A stretch of DNA of 64,000 nucleotides, taken from NCBI GenBank assembly GCA_963838385.1, contig CAWIRE010000014.1, positions 62,001 through 126,000 on the forward strand. The letters are read 5' to 3'. A program made the translations under genes and the position numbers. The stretch comes from DAHUYF01 sp963838385 (GTDB lineage: Bacteria; Pseudomonadota; Alphaproteobacteria; ATCC43930; CGMCC-115725). Under the pieces are notes generated by a model. The model was not told the origin of the DNA. It searched no databases and was given only the letters and a program-made list of their open reading frames with translations. Below are positions 1-6,886 of this stretch, piece by piece (the stretch's first letter is position 1; each line of letters begins with the position of its first letter).

Positions 1-108
1 ACCAACAAGGCGCCGATGGCCGCCTATTGGAAGACGGTCGCAGTCTATGCGACGCACACGGCGCGGGCGCTTCGAGAGCCGGAAAAGCGGCTCCGCGAGG
101 TCGCATAA
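1..108 (+). CDS. C-terminal end of an unknown mobile-element gene (partial)
   Basis: An open frame enters from the left edge and stops at TAA, giving the last 35 residues of a basic, Arg/Ala-rich protein ending LREVA. The stop overlaps the next start (TAATG), so it is the upstream member of the same operon. I do not recognise the family; the piece is too short. The position beside integrase-linked genes suggests a phage or integrative-element protein. Confidence 0.5.
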   Translation, partial: TNKAPMAAYWKTVAVYATHTARALREPEKRLREVA

Positions 109-737
109 TGGCGACGCCAACGCCAGCTGATTTCCTCGACGCCGCGCGCGTGCCAGATAGCCTGGAACCGCAGGAGTTCGGCCTATGGACGATCCAGCGG
201 GTGCGCGCTGACGAGAGTATCATGGGAGAGCTCGGCTGGCTCGGCAGCAGGCCGCATTACACGCTGCTCCGGCGGCTCACTGAGGCGACGCTCCACCATG
301 CCGGCGAGATCGTCATGGAGGACAGCCTCCGCGAGCTGCGCCGGCACCTCCCTATCTGGCTCGCCGCTCGAGGCCGGGTCCTGGTGAGTGGCCTCGGCCT
401 TGGCTGCGTCGTGCGGGGGCTATTGGCATCGCCAGCAGTCGAGCATGTCGATGTCATCGAGCTCGACGACAAGGTCATCAAGGTCGTCGGGGCCGAGTTC
501 AGCCGCAATACCCGCGTGACGCTCTGGCACGGCGACGCGCTCACCATCGAATGGCCGGAGGAGAAGCGCTGGGATTACGCCTGGCACGACATCTGGTGCG
601 AAGGCAGCGGGCTGCAGATCCTGCACATGGAGCTGATGAAGCGGTACTCCCCGCGCTGCACGATGCAGGGCGCATGGCAGTTCCCGCGGATGTTCCGGCG
701 GCTGATCAAGCGTGCAGGATTTAGGCTGATCGCGTGA
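108..737 (+). CDS. SAM-dependent methyltransferase-like protein of the mobile element
   Basis: A 209-residue protein. Residues 91-100 (VLVSGLGLGC) form a glycine-rich motif I, followed by an acidic strand end (VIELD, about 116-120), the usual SAM or nucleotide-binding pattern of Rossmann methyltransferases and spermidine-synthase-like folds. A later WHGDAL matches the motif with a conserved Asp. The start at 108 was chosen because it overlaps the previous stop (TAATG); an in-frame ATG at 27 lies inside the upstream gene. Its own stop overlaps the next gene's GTG. The substrate cannot be told; such proteins are common in phages and integrative elements. Fold-level call only. Confidence 0.6.
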   Translation: MATPTPADFLDAARVPDSLEPQEFGLWTIQRVRADESIMGELGWLGSRPHYTLLRRLTEATLHHAGEIVMEDSLRELRRHLPIWLAARGRVLVSGLGLGCVVRGLLASPAVEHVDVIELDDKVIKVVGAEFSRNTRVTLWHGDALTIEWPEEKRWDYAWHDIWCEGSGLQILHMELMKRYSPRCTMQGAWQFPRMFRRLIKRAGFRLIA

Positions 738-952
738 CACCCAGCATCGGCCAAATATGGATACGCAAAGACGCCATCGGCGCGCACGTTGGCGAGGCGA
801 TCGTGGTGCGCATCTGCGGGGAATCGTTGAGGATGCGGATCACGCGGATGCTCTGCCACGACGAACAGGTGGGACAGCACTTCCAGTGCACGGTGGAGCG
901 GTTGCGCCACGCCGGTTACTGGCCGACGGCGATCGTCGAGCAGGTCGCGTAA
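734..952 (+). CDS. Small hypothetical mobile-element protein
   Basis: A 72-residue protein starting at a GTG that overlaps the TGA of the methyltransferase-like gene (GTGA), which implies translational coupling. It begins MTPSIGQIWIRKD; the opening resembles small beta-rich phage proteins that start with a GQIW motif. No catalytic motif is visible. Sixteen bases separate it from the acyl carrier protein gene, which has a GGGAG-like ribosome site. Function unknown. Confidence 0.5.
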   Translation: MTPSIGQIWIRKDAIGAHVGEAIVVRICGESLRMRITRMLCHDEQVGQHFQCTVERLRHAGYWPTAIVEQVA

Positions 953-968
953 ACCAGGGAGATCCAGG

Positions 969-1224
969 ATGCCAGACGTTCTCGCGATGGTGCAGAAGCT
1001 GCTTGCCGACCATCTTGGTTTAGACATCTCCAGCTGCACACCCGGAGGCGAAGCTCATCGACGATCTTGGCGCCGACAGCCTGGACTATCTCGAGGTCGC
1101 CATCACTCTCGAAGAGGAGTTCGATGTCCGGCTGCTCGACGACGATGCCGACAAGGTGATCACGGTGCGCGACCTCGCCAACCAGGTCGAGAGCAAGCTT
1201 TCGGGCGGCGGCGCGACAGAATGA
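969..1224 (+). CDS. Acyl carrier protein (frameshifted as read)
   Basis: The first part reads MPDVLAMVQKLLADHLGLD. After a +1 shift near 1051 (an extra G in the run CCCGGAGG) the frame continues DDLGADSLDYLEVAITLEEE, the ACP signature in which the Ser of DSLD carries phosphopantetheine. Removing one base gives 84 residues, the normal ACP length, with the usual DADKVITVRDL helix-4 region. The stop overlaps the start of the radical SAM gene (ATGA). The shift is either an assembly indel or a real mutation; without correction the first frame runs on into the radical SAM protein. It presumably carries an acyl or aminoacyl group for the neighbouring enzymes, which is inference. Confidence 0.75.
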
Positions 1225-2114
1225 CCGATCGTCCGACAGGCAGCTGGCCGAACGGCCTCGCAGAGTGGACCGATGGCGGGACCGCTTACCTGTCGATCGC
1301 CTTCACCTGGCGCCTCGACGATGCCTACCAGCGCGCCATCTATCTCCGCGCTCAGGGCTATCGGGTGCGCGCCGGCGGCCCGGGGATCTTCACCCGCAAG
1401 CACTACCTCGCCGACGTGGCCGAGCTCGGCGGCGACTATCCCGATGCGATTGCGCGGCACAACCCCATGGCGACGATTGCCAGCCGCGGCTGCCCGGTCG
1501 GCTGCTGGTTCTGCATCGTGCCGAAGATGGAGGGACGCAGCTTCACGCTGCTGCCGGATTTTCCGGTGCGGCCGGTGCTCTGCGACAACAATCTGTCGGC
1601 GCTCCCCGAGGAGTTCCAGAGCTACATCATCGGGCGGTACAAGGCGGCAGGCGTCCCGCTGCTCGACGCGAATTCCGGGTTCGAGCCGCGCACCTTCGAC
1701 GACGCGGTCTATGCCCGGTGGCGCGAGATCAATCGCGGCCCGTGGCGCTTCGCCTATGACGATCAGGCCGAGCGCGAGCATGTCGAGCGCGTCATGCGGA
1801 TGCTCAAGGGCATCCCGGCGCGGCGCAAGCAGGTCTACACCCTGATCGGCAACGAGCCCTTTGCCGCCTGCATGGAGCGCATCCGACAGGTGATCGCCTG
1901 GGGCGGCGAGCCTTATGCCCAGCCCTACATGAAGTTGAACGCGCTCGCAAAGCGCCCGCACGTCCGGTTCGACTGGACAGAGCGGCGCCTGCGCCAGGTA
2001 CAGCGCTGGACCAATCGCCACCTTTGGCGCAAAGCACCATTCGATGAGTACGACGCCTCGGCGAAGACGGCCCGCAGTTCCGAGGCGCCGGGCGCGCTCT
2101 TCGCTGACGCATAA
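1221..2114 (+). CDS. Radical SAM protein of the mobile element
   Basis: A 297-residue protein starting at the ATG that overlaps the ACP stop. Residues 88-98 read SRGCPVGCWFC, the CxxxCxxC radical SAM motif (Cys91, Cys95, Cys98) that binds a [4Fe-4S] cluster. The rest fits a compact TIM-barrel of that superfamily, with a Gly/Asn-rich strand (LDANSGFEPR) after the cluster. There is no additional C-terminal Cys cluster, so it is a plain radical SAM core. Its coupling to an ACP suggests action on a carrier-bound substrate; DNA or nucleotide modification is the other option for a phage enzyme. Substrate not determinable. Confidence 0.75.
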   Translation: MTDRPTGSWPNGLAEWTDGGTAYLSIAFTWRLDDAYQRAIYLRAQGYRVRAGGPGIFTRKHYLADVAELGGDYPDAIARHNPMATIASRGCPVGCWFCIVPKMEGRSFTLLPDFPVRPVLCDNNLSALPEEFQSYIIGRYKAAGVPLLDANSGFEPRTFDDAVYARWREINRGPWRFAYDDQAEREHVERVMRMLKGIPARRKQVYTLIGNEPFAACMERIRQVIAWGGEPYAQPYMKLNALAKRPHVRFDWTERRLRQVQRWTNRHLWRKAPFDEYDASAKTARSSEAPGALFADA

Positions 2115-2132
2115 TCGACGCCCCGGACAGGC

Positions 2133-2340
2133 ATGTCGCACCTCACGATATCAAGCGCAAGCGAGCTTCCGCGGATGTTCACCACCGCGGAGGTCTGCGC
2201 TCACCTGCGCATCGACGAGCGCACCCTGCGCCGGCGCCTTCGTGAAAATCCAGCGATTAGGCCGAACTCGGCCCGGCCGGGTTAATCTCTTCACCGCCGC
2301 GCAGGTCAAAGCACTTGAGGAGGCGTGCCGATGCCGCTCT
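2133..2340 (+). CDS. Excisionase-like helix-turn-helix protein (frameshifted)
   Basis: From the ATG at 2133 the frame gives MFTTAEVCAHLRIDERTLRR, a typical AlpA/MerR-like winged helix of phage excisionases, and stops at TAA 2283-2285. One frame over, the sequence continues GRVNLFTAAQVKALEEACR, the expected second half of the same domain, so a single-base shift lies near 2256-2278. The shifted frame has no stop before 2544 and would overlap the integrase; I end the feature where recognisable sequence ends. It lies just before the integrase, the normal xis place. Either an assembly indel or a pseudogene. Confidence 0.5.
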
Positions 2341-3401
2341 ACCTTGTCGCCCCCGGCGAGCGGGTCAAATACATCGGAGGAAAGGCCTACCCCAACCGAT
2401 ATTTCCTCGTCCGGGGGGAGATCGGCGGCCGAGGCATCGAGGTCTCTGCAAAGACGACGGACCCGACGGCTGCTGGCCGGTTTAAGGCCGAGCTCGAGCT
2501 CAGGCTCCTCGAAGATCGTGTCCCTGACCCTGGAGAAGAAATAACCTTCCGCCAGGCGGTCGGGCTCTATGTGGCCTTCCGGGATCCGTCGAAGGCCGAC
2601 ACCAAGCGCCTGGACCGCCTCAAGGCGCAGCTCGGGGACAAGCTCCTGGCGTCGATCCGGCAGGCCGACCTGGTGGACGCCGCCAACCAGCTCCTGCCCG
2701 CCCGCGCCGCAGCGACGCGCAACCGCGAGGTCCTGCGGCCGGCTGCCGCCGTGCTCCACTACTGCGCCCGCAGCGGCTATTGCCCGTGGCTGCGCGTCGA
2801 GCTATTCCGCGAGGCGCGCCCTAAGACGCGCGCCGTGGCGAGGGAGACCGCCGCCGCGCTGATTAACAGCCTGCCCGAGGCCCCTTCCTACCAGCGTCCC
2901 CGCACCGAGAAATGGATGGCGCGCGCCCGGGGGACGCAACGCAAGAAGCTCCTGCTGCTGCTCTGGCTTTTCCGGCAGGGCAGCCGGATCAGCGACGCGC
3001 TGCAGGTGCGCGGCGAGCGCATCGACATGCGGCGCCGTGTCGTCTCGATTCGCGTCGGCAAGACCGACGAGTGGATCGAGGCGCCGCTTCATGACGAGGT
3101 CTGGGAGATGCTGGCGAACGAGCCGCCCGGAGAGGGCTGGCTCTTCCCGTGGCGCTCAAAATCGGGGGTCTATAAATGGCTGAGGCCCTTCGCCAGGAGC
3201 CTCGGCATCGCCTTCACGCCGCACATGGCGCGGCATAGCCTCGGGAAGTGGCTGAACGAAGATGGCGCCAGCCTGCGCACCATCATGGACACGCTCAACC
3301 ACAAGGACGTGAAGTCGAGCGCGCGCTACCAGTCAACCGACATCGAGGTCATCCGCGCGACCGGGCGCCGGCTGGGGAATTTGCTGGGCAAAAAGCCCTG
3401 A
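2331..3401 (+). CDS. int: Tyrosine recombinase / integrase
   Basis: A 356-residue phage-type integrase. Start chosen at ATG 2331 because a GAGGAGG ribosome site lies about 7 bases upstream; the GTG at 2325 sits too close to it. The N-terminal half is a SAM-like core-binding domain. The catalytic half carries Arg in GSRISDAL (about residue 218), the HMARHS box (H-x-x-R, about 298-302), His in LNHKD, and the nucleophile Tyr in SARYQS (about 333). All catalytic positions are present. It ends 25 bases before a tRNA-Thr 3' fragment, its probable attachment site, so it should integrate the element lying to the left of the window edge. Confidence 0.9.
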   Translation: MPLYLVAPGERVKYIGGKAYPNRYFLVRGEIGGRGIEVSAKTTDPTAAGRFKAELELRLLEDRVPDPGEEITFRQAVGLYVAFRDPSKADTKRLDRLKAQLGDKLLASIRQADLVDAANQLLPARAAATRNREVLRPAAAVLHYCARSGYCPWLRVELFREARPKTRAVARETAAALINSLPEAPSYQRPRTEKWMARARGTQRKKLLLLLWLFRQGSRISDALQVRGERIDMRRRVVSIRVGKTDEWIEAPLHDEVWEMLANEPPGEGWLFPWRSKSGVYKWLRPFARSLGIAFTPHMARHSLGKWLNEDGASLRTIMDTLNHKDVKSSARYQSTDIEVIRATGRRLGNLLGKKP

Positions 3402-3425
3402 GCGCCAGCAAATCCGCCGCTGGCG

Positions 3426-3477
3426 CTCCCTCTTGGTAAGGGAGAGGTCCACAGTTCAATCCTGTGCGGCAGCACCA
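3426..3477 (+). other. tRNA-Thr(GGT)-like 3' fragment, attachment site (attR-type)
   Basis: The sequence holds the anticodon-loop core TTGGTAA, the AGGTC variable region, a perfect T-arm (CACAG / TTCAATC / CTGTG), the acceptor strand CGGCAGC and A-CCA. No D-arm or 5' acceptor strand lies upstream, and two extra bases disrupt the anticodon stem. This is the 3' half of a tRNA, the classic target and footprint of tyrosine integrases. Its orientation puts the intact tRNA and the element to the left, in line with the integrase just upstream. Confidence 0.75.
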
Positions 3478-3491
3478 TAAAACCCGCGGGA

Positions 3492-4235
3492 CTATCGCCA
3501 TCGCGGCTTTTCCCTAGCTGCTGCTTTCGCAGGCGCTCGCGGTGCGGCTGCGGCTGCCGGCACTGCTGCAGCTGCCGGTGGCGCTGCTGCGGCTGCGGCT
3601 GCCGGCGCTGCTGCGGCTGCTGCCGGCGCCGCTGCGGCTGCCGCCGGCGCTGCTGCGGCTGCCGCCGGCGCTGCTGCGGCTGCCGCCGGCGCTGCTGCGG
3701 CTGCCGGTGGCGGCCGGAGGATCGCTGCCGACCGCCACACCCTATCGCCCGCGTCTCTTGGGATGTACCGTCTAAAAAGCAAATAGTCGCCGGGGATCGT
3801 CACTCCATACGCGCGCCATTCAGATAGCCCGGCGCCTTCCCTTATAAACGCGCCTCTGAGCGCAGCCGGCAACGCGGCTGTGTCAATGCAAAAAACGATG
3901 TCGTTCGCCCGTCGGTTCTTGGTGGTCGCTCCCGCCAAGTCGGCCGACGCACATACGTAAGCGCCATCTCCGGACCTGGGCTCGATGCCGTTCACGGCTA
4001 TGTCCGTGGCAACGGCGGCTGGCGCGGCATGATAAAGAGACGCTGGGACAGCCGCCGCCGCTGGTGCCGCCGCTGCTGCTGCCGGTGCCGCTCGTTGAAC
4101 CACCGGATGGTGAGGTGCAAATCGCGGGGGCGGGGGTGGGATGTATGGCCGGCTCGGTAATGTCGCCCCTTTGGGCTGAAGCTGCTGTGGCTGACCGAAT
4201 CGGGTGGGCGGCGGAGGAATATGCGAGCGAGCCAA
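3492..4235 (-). CDS. Proline/alanine-rich protein with a central globular domain; candidate polymorphic toxin
   Basis: A 247-residue protein in three parts. Residues 1-45 hold two copies of a PPPP(T/P)RF motif (SHIPPPPTRFGQ and YIPPPPPRFAP), each followed by a Q(P/R)-type end; I recall such leaders on predicted cargo of contractile injection systems and DUF4157-type proteins. Residues about 65-175 form a globular domain starting LYHAAPAAVATDIAVNGIEP, with the His-(x)n-GI(E)P layout of ADP-ribosyltransferase-like folds. Residues about 175-240 are a low-complexity (PAAAAAA)n tail. It lies alone between two tRNA-Thr 3' fragments. The toxin reading is inference; it might also be a structural protein. 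Confidence 0.6.
   Translation of the reverse strand: MARSHIPPPPTRFGQPQQLQPKGATLPSRPYIPPPPPRFAPHHPVVQRAAPAAAAAAPAAAAVPASLYHAAPAAVATDIAVNGIEPRSGDGAYVCASADLAGATTKNRRANDIVFCIDTAALPAALRGAFIREGAGLSEWRAYGVTIPGDYLLFRRYIPRDAGDRVWRSAAILRPPPAAAAAPAAAAAAPAAAAAAPAAAAAAPAAAAAAPAAAAAAAPPAAAAVPAAAAAPRAPAKAAAREKPRWR
3590..3715. repeat. 21-bp tandem repeat inside the Ala/Pro-rich gene
   Basis: A unit of 21 bp (GCCGCCGGCGCTGCTGCGGC plus T) recurs at least three times exactly and several more times with changes. Being a multiple of three it encodes repeats of PAAAAAA on the minus strand without disturbing the frame. Copy number probably varies between strains, and the block is prone to assembly collapse. Confidence 0.8.
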
Positions 4236-4328
4236 GATCGCCTCCTATGCTGCCAATGAACCTATCACGCCGAATCGGAGAGTGCGACGCTACCGATTGG
4301 CTGGATGCGCATCGAGCAGGGCATGCAT

Positions 4329-4378
4329 CGCCCTGGTAAGGGCGAGGTCGACAGTTCAATCCTGCGCGGCAGCAACCA
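4329..4378 (+). other. Second, decayed tRNA-Thr-like 3' fragment
   Basis: A near copy of the fragment at 3426-3477: an anticodon stem CGCCC/GGGCG around TGGTAA (one T short), then AGGTCGACAGTTCAATC, CGGCAGCA and ACCA. The T-stem no longer pairs fully and one base is inserted before CCA. As a direct repeat about 900 bp from the first, it marks an older insertion at the same tRNA, so 3478-4328 is a small island of its own. Confidence 0.65.
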
Positions 4379-4383
4379 TTCCG

Positions 4384-4635
4384 CTAGGCGGCGCAACCCT
4401 GCGTATCGTCCACGGGCACGCCGTGATCGTGCATGCAGCAGCGCATCGCCGCCTTGCGGCTCAGGGGCGCGATCTTGTCGCTGTCCATCTGCTTCTCGCA
4501 GACGCCGAGCTGCCAGGTGAAATTGCCGCCGGGATTGTACCAATCGCCATATTCATTGCCGTAGCGGTCGGCGATGGTGACGAAGCTGCAGGCGCCGAGC
4601 GCCGCAGCCAGGATGCCGATGGCGAGTTTGCGCAT
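4384..4635 (-). CDS. Small lipoprotein
   Basis: An 83-residue protein starting MRKLAIGILAAALGACSF: a lipoprotein signal peptide with lipobox LGAC, so lipidated at Cys16. The start at 4635 follows a good AAGGGGA ribosome site; an upstream ATG seven codons earlier lacks one. The mature part has four further Cys, including a CC pair and C near the end, which may form disulphides in the periplasm. Family not recognised. It stands alone, just beyond the second tRNA fragment, so it is the first backbone chromosomal gene. Confidence 0.7.
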   Translation of the reverse strand: MRKLAIGILAAALGACSFVTIADRYGNEYGDWYNPGGNFTWQLGVCEKQMDSDKIAPLSRKAAMRCCMHDHGVPVDDTQGCAA

Positions 4636-4703
4636 GAGATCCCCTTCGGTCGGCAAGGCGCGAGGCGGCGGAGCCTAGCACGCGCACCGCGCGCGAGCGC
4701 GCA

Positions 4704-4795
4704 AGAAAAAGGGCCGCACCTGAGTGCGGCCCAAGTTCAGGGAGGAAAAGCCCGAAGGACTTGCGATGCGATCCGGAGCATCCGGGGTCACACCG
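4704..4795 (-). ncRNA. Candidate small RNA with intrinsic terminator
   Basis: On the minus strand a perfect -35 TTGACA (4819-4824) precedes a stretch with no plausible ORF. Then come a short CCGGA/TCCGG hairpin, an AAGTCC/GGGCTT hairpin, an unpaired CCTCCC anti-Shine-Dalgarno-like tract, and a 9-bp terminator stem (GGGCCGCAC/GTGCGGCCC, 4711-4732) followed by five T. The -10 at the right spacing (ATCGTG) is weak. The CCTCCC tract just before the terminator resembles alphaproteobacterial sRNAs of the alpha-r14/cuckoo type from memory. No protein gene needs this terminator, which supports an independent transcript of roughly 90 nt. Confidence 0.45.
4711..4732 (-). terminator. Intrinsic terminator (minus strand)
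   Basis: Nine-pair GC stem with a four-base loop, followed on the minus strand by TTTTTC. It ends the candidate small RNA and would also stop antisense readthrough into the lipoprotein gene. Confidence 0.65.
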
Positions 4796-4818
4796 CACGA
4801 TGAGAGTAGGGCTGCGAG

Positions 4819-4824
4819 TGTCAA
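4819..4824 (-). promoter_or_regulatory. Consensus -35 box of the candidate small RNA
   Basis: TTGACA on the minus strand, identical to the sigma-70-type consensus. The -10 at a 17-base spacing (ATCGTG) is poor, so the start is placed near 4790 only roughly. Confidence 0.35.
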
Positions 4825-4927
4825 TAAAAGGTTAATGCCGCCGGGAATTTTTCGGGGATGGAACGATTTTCTCTGAGCCGGGATTCTGCTGCCGCTCCGG
4901 CCGATCGCTGCTAAGCTCGCGAGCGTC

Positions 4928-5140
4928 ATGGCTTCGCCGGCACGCCGCCTCAGCGACAAGATCCTCGCCGCCTTCGATCAGGCTTGCGAGCGGCGCGAGC
5001 TCGATGTCGCGGAGCTGCTGGTGAAGGCCCTGGAAGCAACCCTCACGCGTGCCGGCGGCAAGGGCAATGTCGACAAGCGCCACGAGCTCGGCCCGGTGGT
5101 GGAGGCCTATGCGAGGCTGCAGCGCCTGCGCCAGCTCTGA
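4928..5140 (+). CDS. Conserved small alphaproteobacterial protein
   Basis: A 70-residue helical protein (MASPARRLSDKILAAFDQAC...). The pattern AFDQACERRELDVAELLVKALE with GGKGNVDKRHELGPVVEAYARL matches from memory a small uncharacterised family widespread in the Rhodospirillales. No membrane segment or metal site. It lies convergent with the amidase gene, six bases from its stop. Function unknown. Confidence 0.65.
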   Translation: MASPARRLSDKILAAFDQACERRELDVAELLVKALEATLTRAGGKGNVDKRHELGPVVEAYARLQRLRQL

Positions 5141-5146
5141 TCGGGC

Positions 5147-5995
5147 TCAAGCCTTTGTCAGGAAATCGAAATAGTCGTTTATCGAGCGCACCAACCCGGT
5201 CGCGAGCTTGTGCTGATAGGCGGCGCGCTGAAGCAGCGCGTCCTCCTCCTTGTTCGACAGGCACCCCAGCTCCACCAGGGCCGAGGGAATGTCGGGCGCC
5301 TTGAGGACGACGAAACCGGCCGAGCGGTGGCTGTTATTGAGGAGCCGTACCTCGCGGCCCAGCTCGGAGACCAGGTCGCGGGCCAGGCGGATGGAGAGAT
5401 TATTGGTCTGGCGCCGCGCCAGGTCGAACAGGATCTCGCTGACTACCGGCTCGTGACGCGACAGATCGATGCCGGCGATGAGATCCGCCTTGTTCTCGCG
5501 GACCGCCAGCTCGGCCGCCTCCTTGTCCGACGCCTTTTCCGACAAGGTGAAGACCGAAGCGCCGCGAACGCCGGCCTCGGGAAGCGCATCGGCATGGATC
5601 GACAGGAAGAGGTCGCCGCCCGCGGCATGGGCGAAGGCGACGCGCTCCTGCAGCTCCACGAACTCGTCGCCGGTGCGCGTCAGCCGGACTCGGTAGCGCT
5701 TGGTCGCCTCGAGCTGCCGCGCGACTTCCAGCGCCGTCGCCAGCGCGATTTCCTTTTCATAGACGCCGCTGTAGCCGATGGCGCCGGGATCGATGCCGCC
5801 ATGGCCGGGATCGAGCACGATCAGATGGGACTTGCGCGCCGACCGGGCGAGTTGCGACTCGGCGAAGGCCGGCGACAAGGCGGTGCACCCGCCAACGGCC
5901 AAACCGGCGCCAGCCAACAGGCGCAGCATGGTTCGGCGATCGATATGTCTAAAGCAGCCTGACACTGGCGCCCACTCCGCTCCTGTCCCGCGCAA
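5147..5995 (-). CDS. N-acetylmuramoyl-L-alanine amidase (Amidase_3), Tat-exported
   Basis: A 282-residue periplasmic cell-wall hydrolase that cuts the bond between MurNAc and the stem peptide during cell separation. A twin-arginine signal (DRRTMLRLLAGAGLAV, about residues 19-35) points to Tat export, as for E. coli AmiA/AmiC. The Amidase_3 zinc domain follows: LDPGHGGIDPG with the first His, YEKEIAL with Glu, SIHAD with the second His, and ALVELGCLSN with the catalytic Glu. No AMIN domain is present, so it is the short form. The 175 bp upstream hold no gene. Confidence 0.85.
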   Translation of the reverse strand: MRGTGAEWAPVSGCFRHIDRRTMLRLLAGAGLAVGGCTALSPAFAESQLARSARKSHLIVLDPGHGGIDPGAIGYSGVYEKEIALATALEVARQLEATKRYRVRLTRTGDEFVELQERVAFAHAAGGDLFLSIHADALPEAGVRGASVFTLSEKASDKEAAELAVRENKADLIAGIDLSRHEPVVSEILFDLARRQTNNLSIRLARDLVSELGREVRLLNNSHRSAGFVVLKAPDIPSALVELGCLSNKEEDALLQRAAYQHKLATGLVRSINDYFDFLTKA

Positions 5996-6170
5996 GAAGC
6001 TGAACGCTTACCGGTGAACACTCTAGTCGTTGGGTGAGGAGAACGCCATATCTATTTGCATTAGCAGGATAAAATTTATGAAAGGTTTGGCCCGCAGCCG
6101 CCTCGGCCGCACCCAACCTTTCCACCGACTGGTTAATTTTACCCCAATGGAGCGCGAGGTGCCGCCCGGA

Positions 6171-6353
6171 TCAGCGCGGCGGCGGCGCCAGCAGCGGCGG
6201 CGGCACGGTCCCCGCCATGCCGTCGTAATACTCCGCCAGTTCGAGAAGCTGCTCGCGCAGCGTGGCCGGAGCGGCCGAGAGGGCGCGGCTGCGCAGCTCT
6301 GCGGCGATGCCGCGCAGGTAGCCGGGATCCGGCAGGACGTCCTCGCGCGGCAT
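6171..6353 (-). CDS. Small conserved helical protein coupled to a response regulator
   Basis: A 60-residue protein whose ATG overlaps the response-regulator stop (TGATG), so the two are translationally coupled. Its core, LREQLLELAEYYDGMA, follows the pattern of a small alphaproteobacterial family ending in L-A-x-x-Y-D-x-(L/M)-A; similar proteins occur at 53.7 and 62.8 kb. No known function. Confidence 0.55.
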   Translation of the reverse strand: MPREDVLPDPGYLRGIAAELRSRALSAAPATLREQLLELAEYYDGMAGTVPPPLLAPPPR

Positions 6354-6742
6354 CAGGAGCGCTCCGTCAAGACGCGCCGCACGGTATTCACGATCTCGGC
6401 GCTGCTGACCGGCTTGCGCAGCACGGCCTTGGCGCCCAGCGCCCGCGCCGTCTTGAGGTAGTTGTCCCAGTCATCGACCCCGGAGACGGCGATGATCCGG
6501 ATGCTCGGCTGCTCCGCCACCAGGGCGCGGATGAGCTCGAGCCCGTCCATCACCGGCATCATCATGTCGGTGATCGTCACGTCGACGGCCTGGCCGCGGA
6601 AACGCTCCACGCCTTCGCGGCCGTCGGTGGCCGTCACGACCTCGAAGCCCGAGCGTTCGAGCGCGCGGCGGAGCAGGTCGCGCATCACCTCGTCATCATC
6701 GACGACGAGGATCGCGGCGGAAGGGGACGGCTCGGTCGTCAT
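6353..6742 (-). CDS. Single-domain response regulator (CheY-like)
   Basis: A 129-residue receiver domain with no output domain. The acidic pocket is DDD (residues 15-17), the phospho-acceptor is Asp59 in TDMMMP, Ser87 matches the conserved Thr/Ser, and Lys110 lies in the LRKP motif. It should be phosphorylated by a histidine kinase encoded elsewhere and act by protein contact, as CheY or DivK do. The next gene begins at its stop codon, so the small downstream protein may be a partner. No kinase is nearby. Confidence 0.85.
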   Translation of the reverse strand: MTTEPSPSAAILVVDDDEVMRDLLRRALERSGFEVVTATDGREGVERFRGQAVDVTITDMMMPVMDGLELIRALVAEQPSIRIIAVSGVDDWDNYLKTARALGAKAVLRKPVSSAEIVNTVRRVLTERS

Positions 6743-6886
6743 CTACGGTCGGACCCGTAAGAGTTGCGCGGTCATCCTCGGCCCCGAACCGATAAGGCTC
6801 TCTTAAGAGCCGGCGACTTTTCAGTCCATGTTCTATTAAAAATATTAATATTCGCCCGCAGCGCCATCAATAGGATGGGTGCGGCA

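Noticed and set aside
3590..3715. CRISPR or minisatellite with spacers
   Set aside because: The 21-bp units are directly adjacent and in frame with the Ala/Pro-rich protein.
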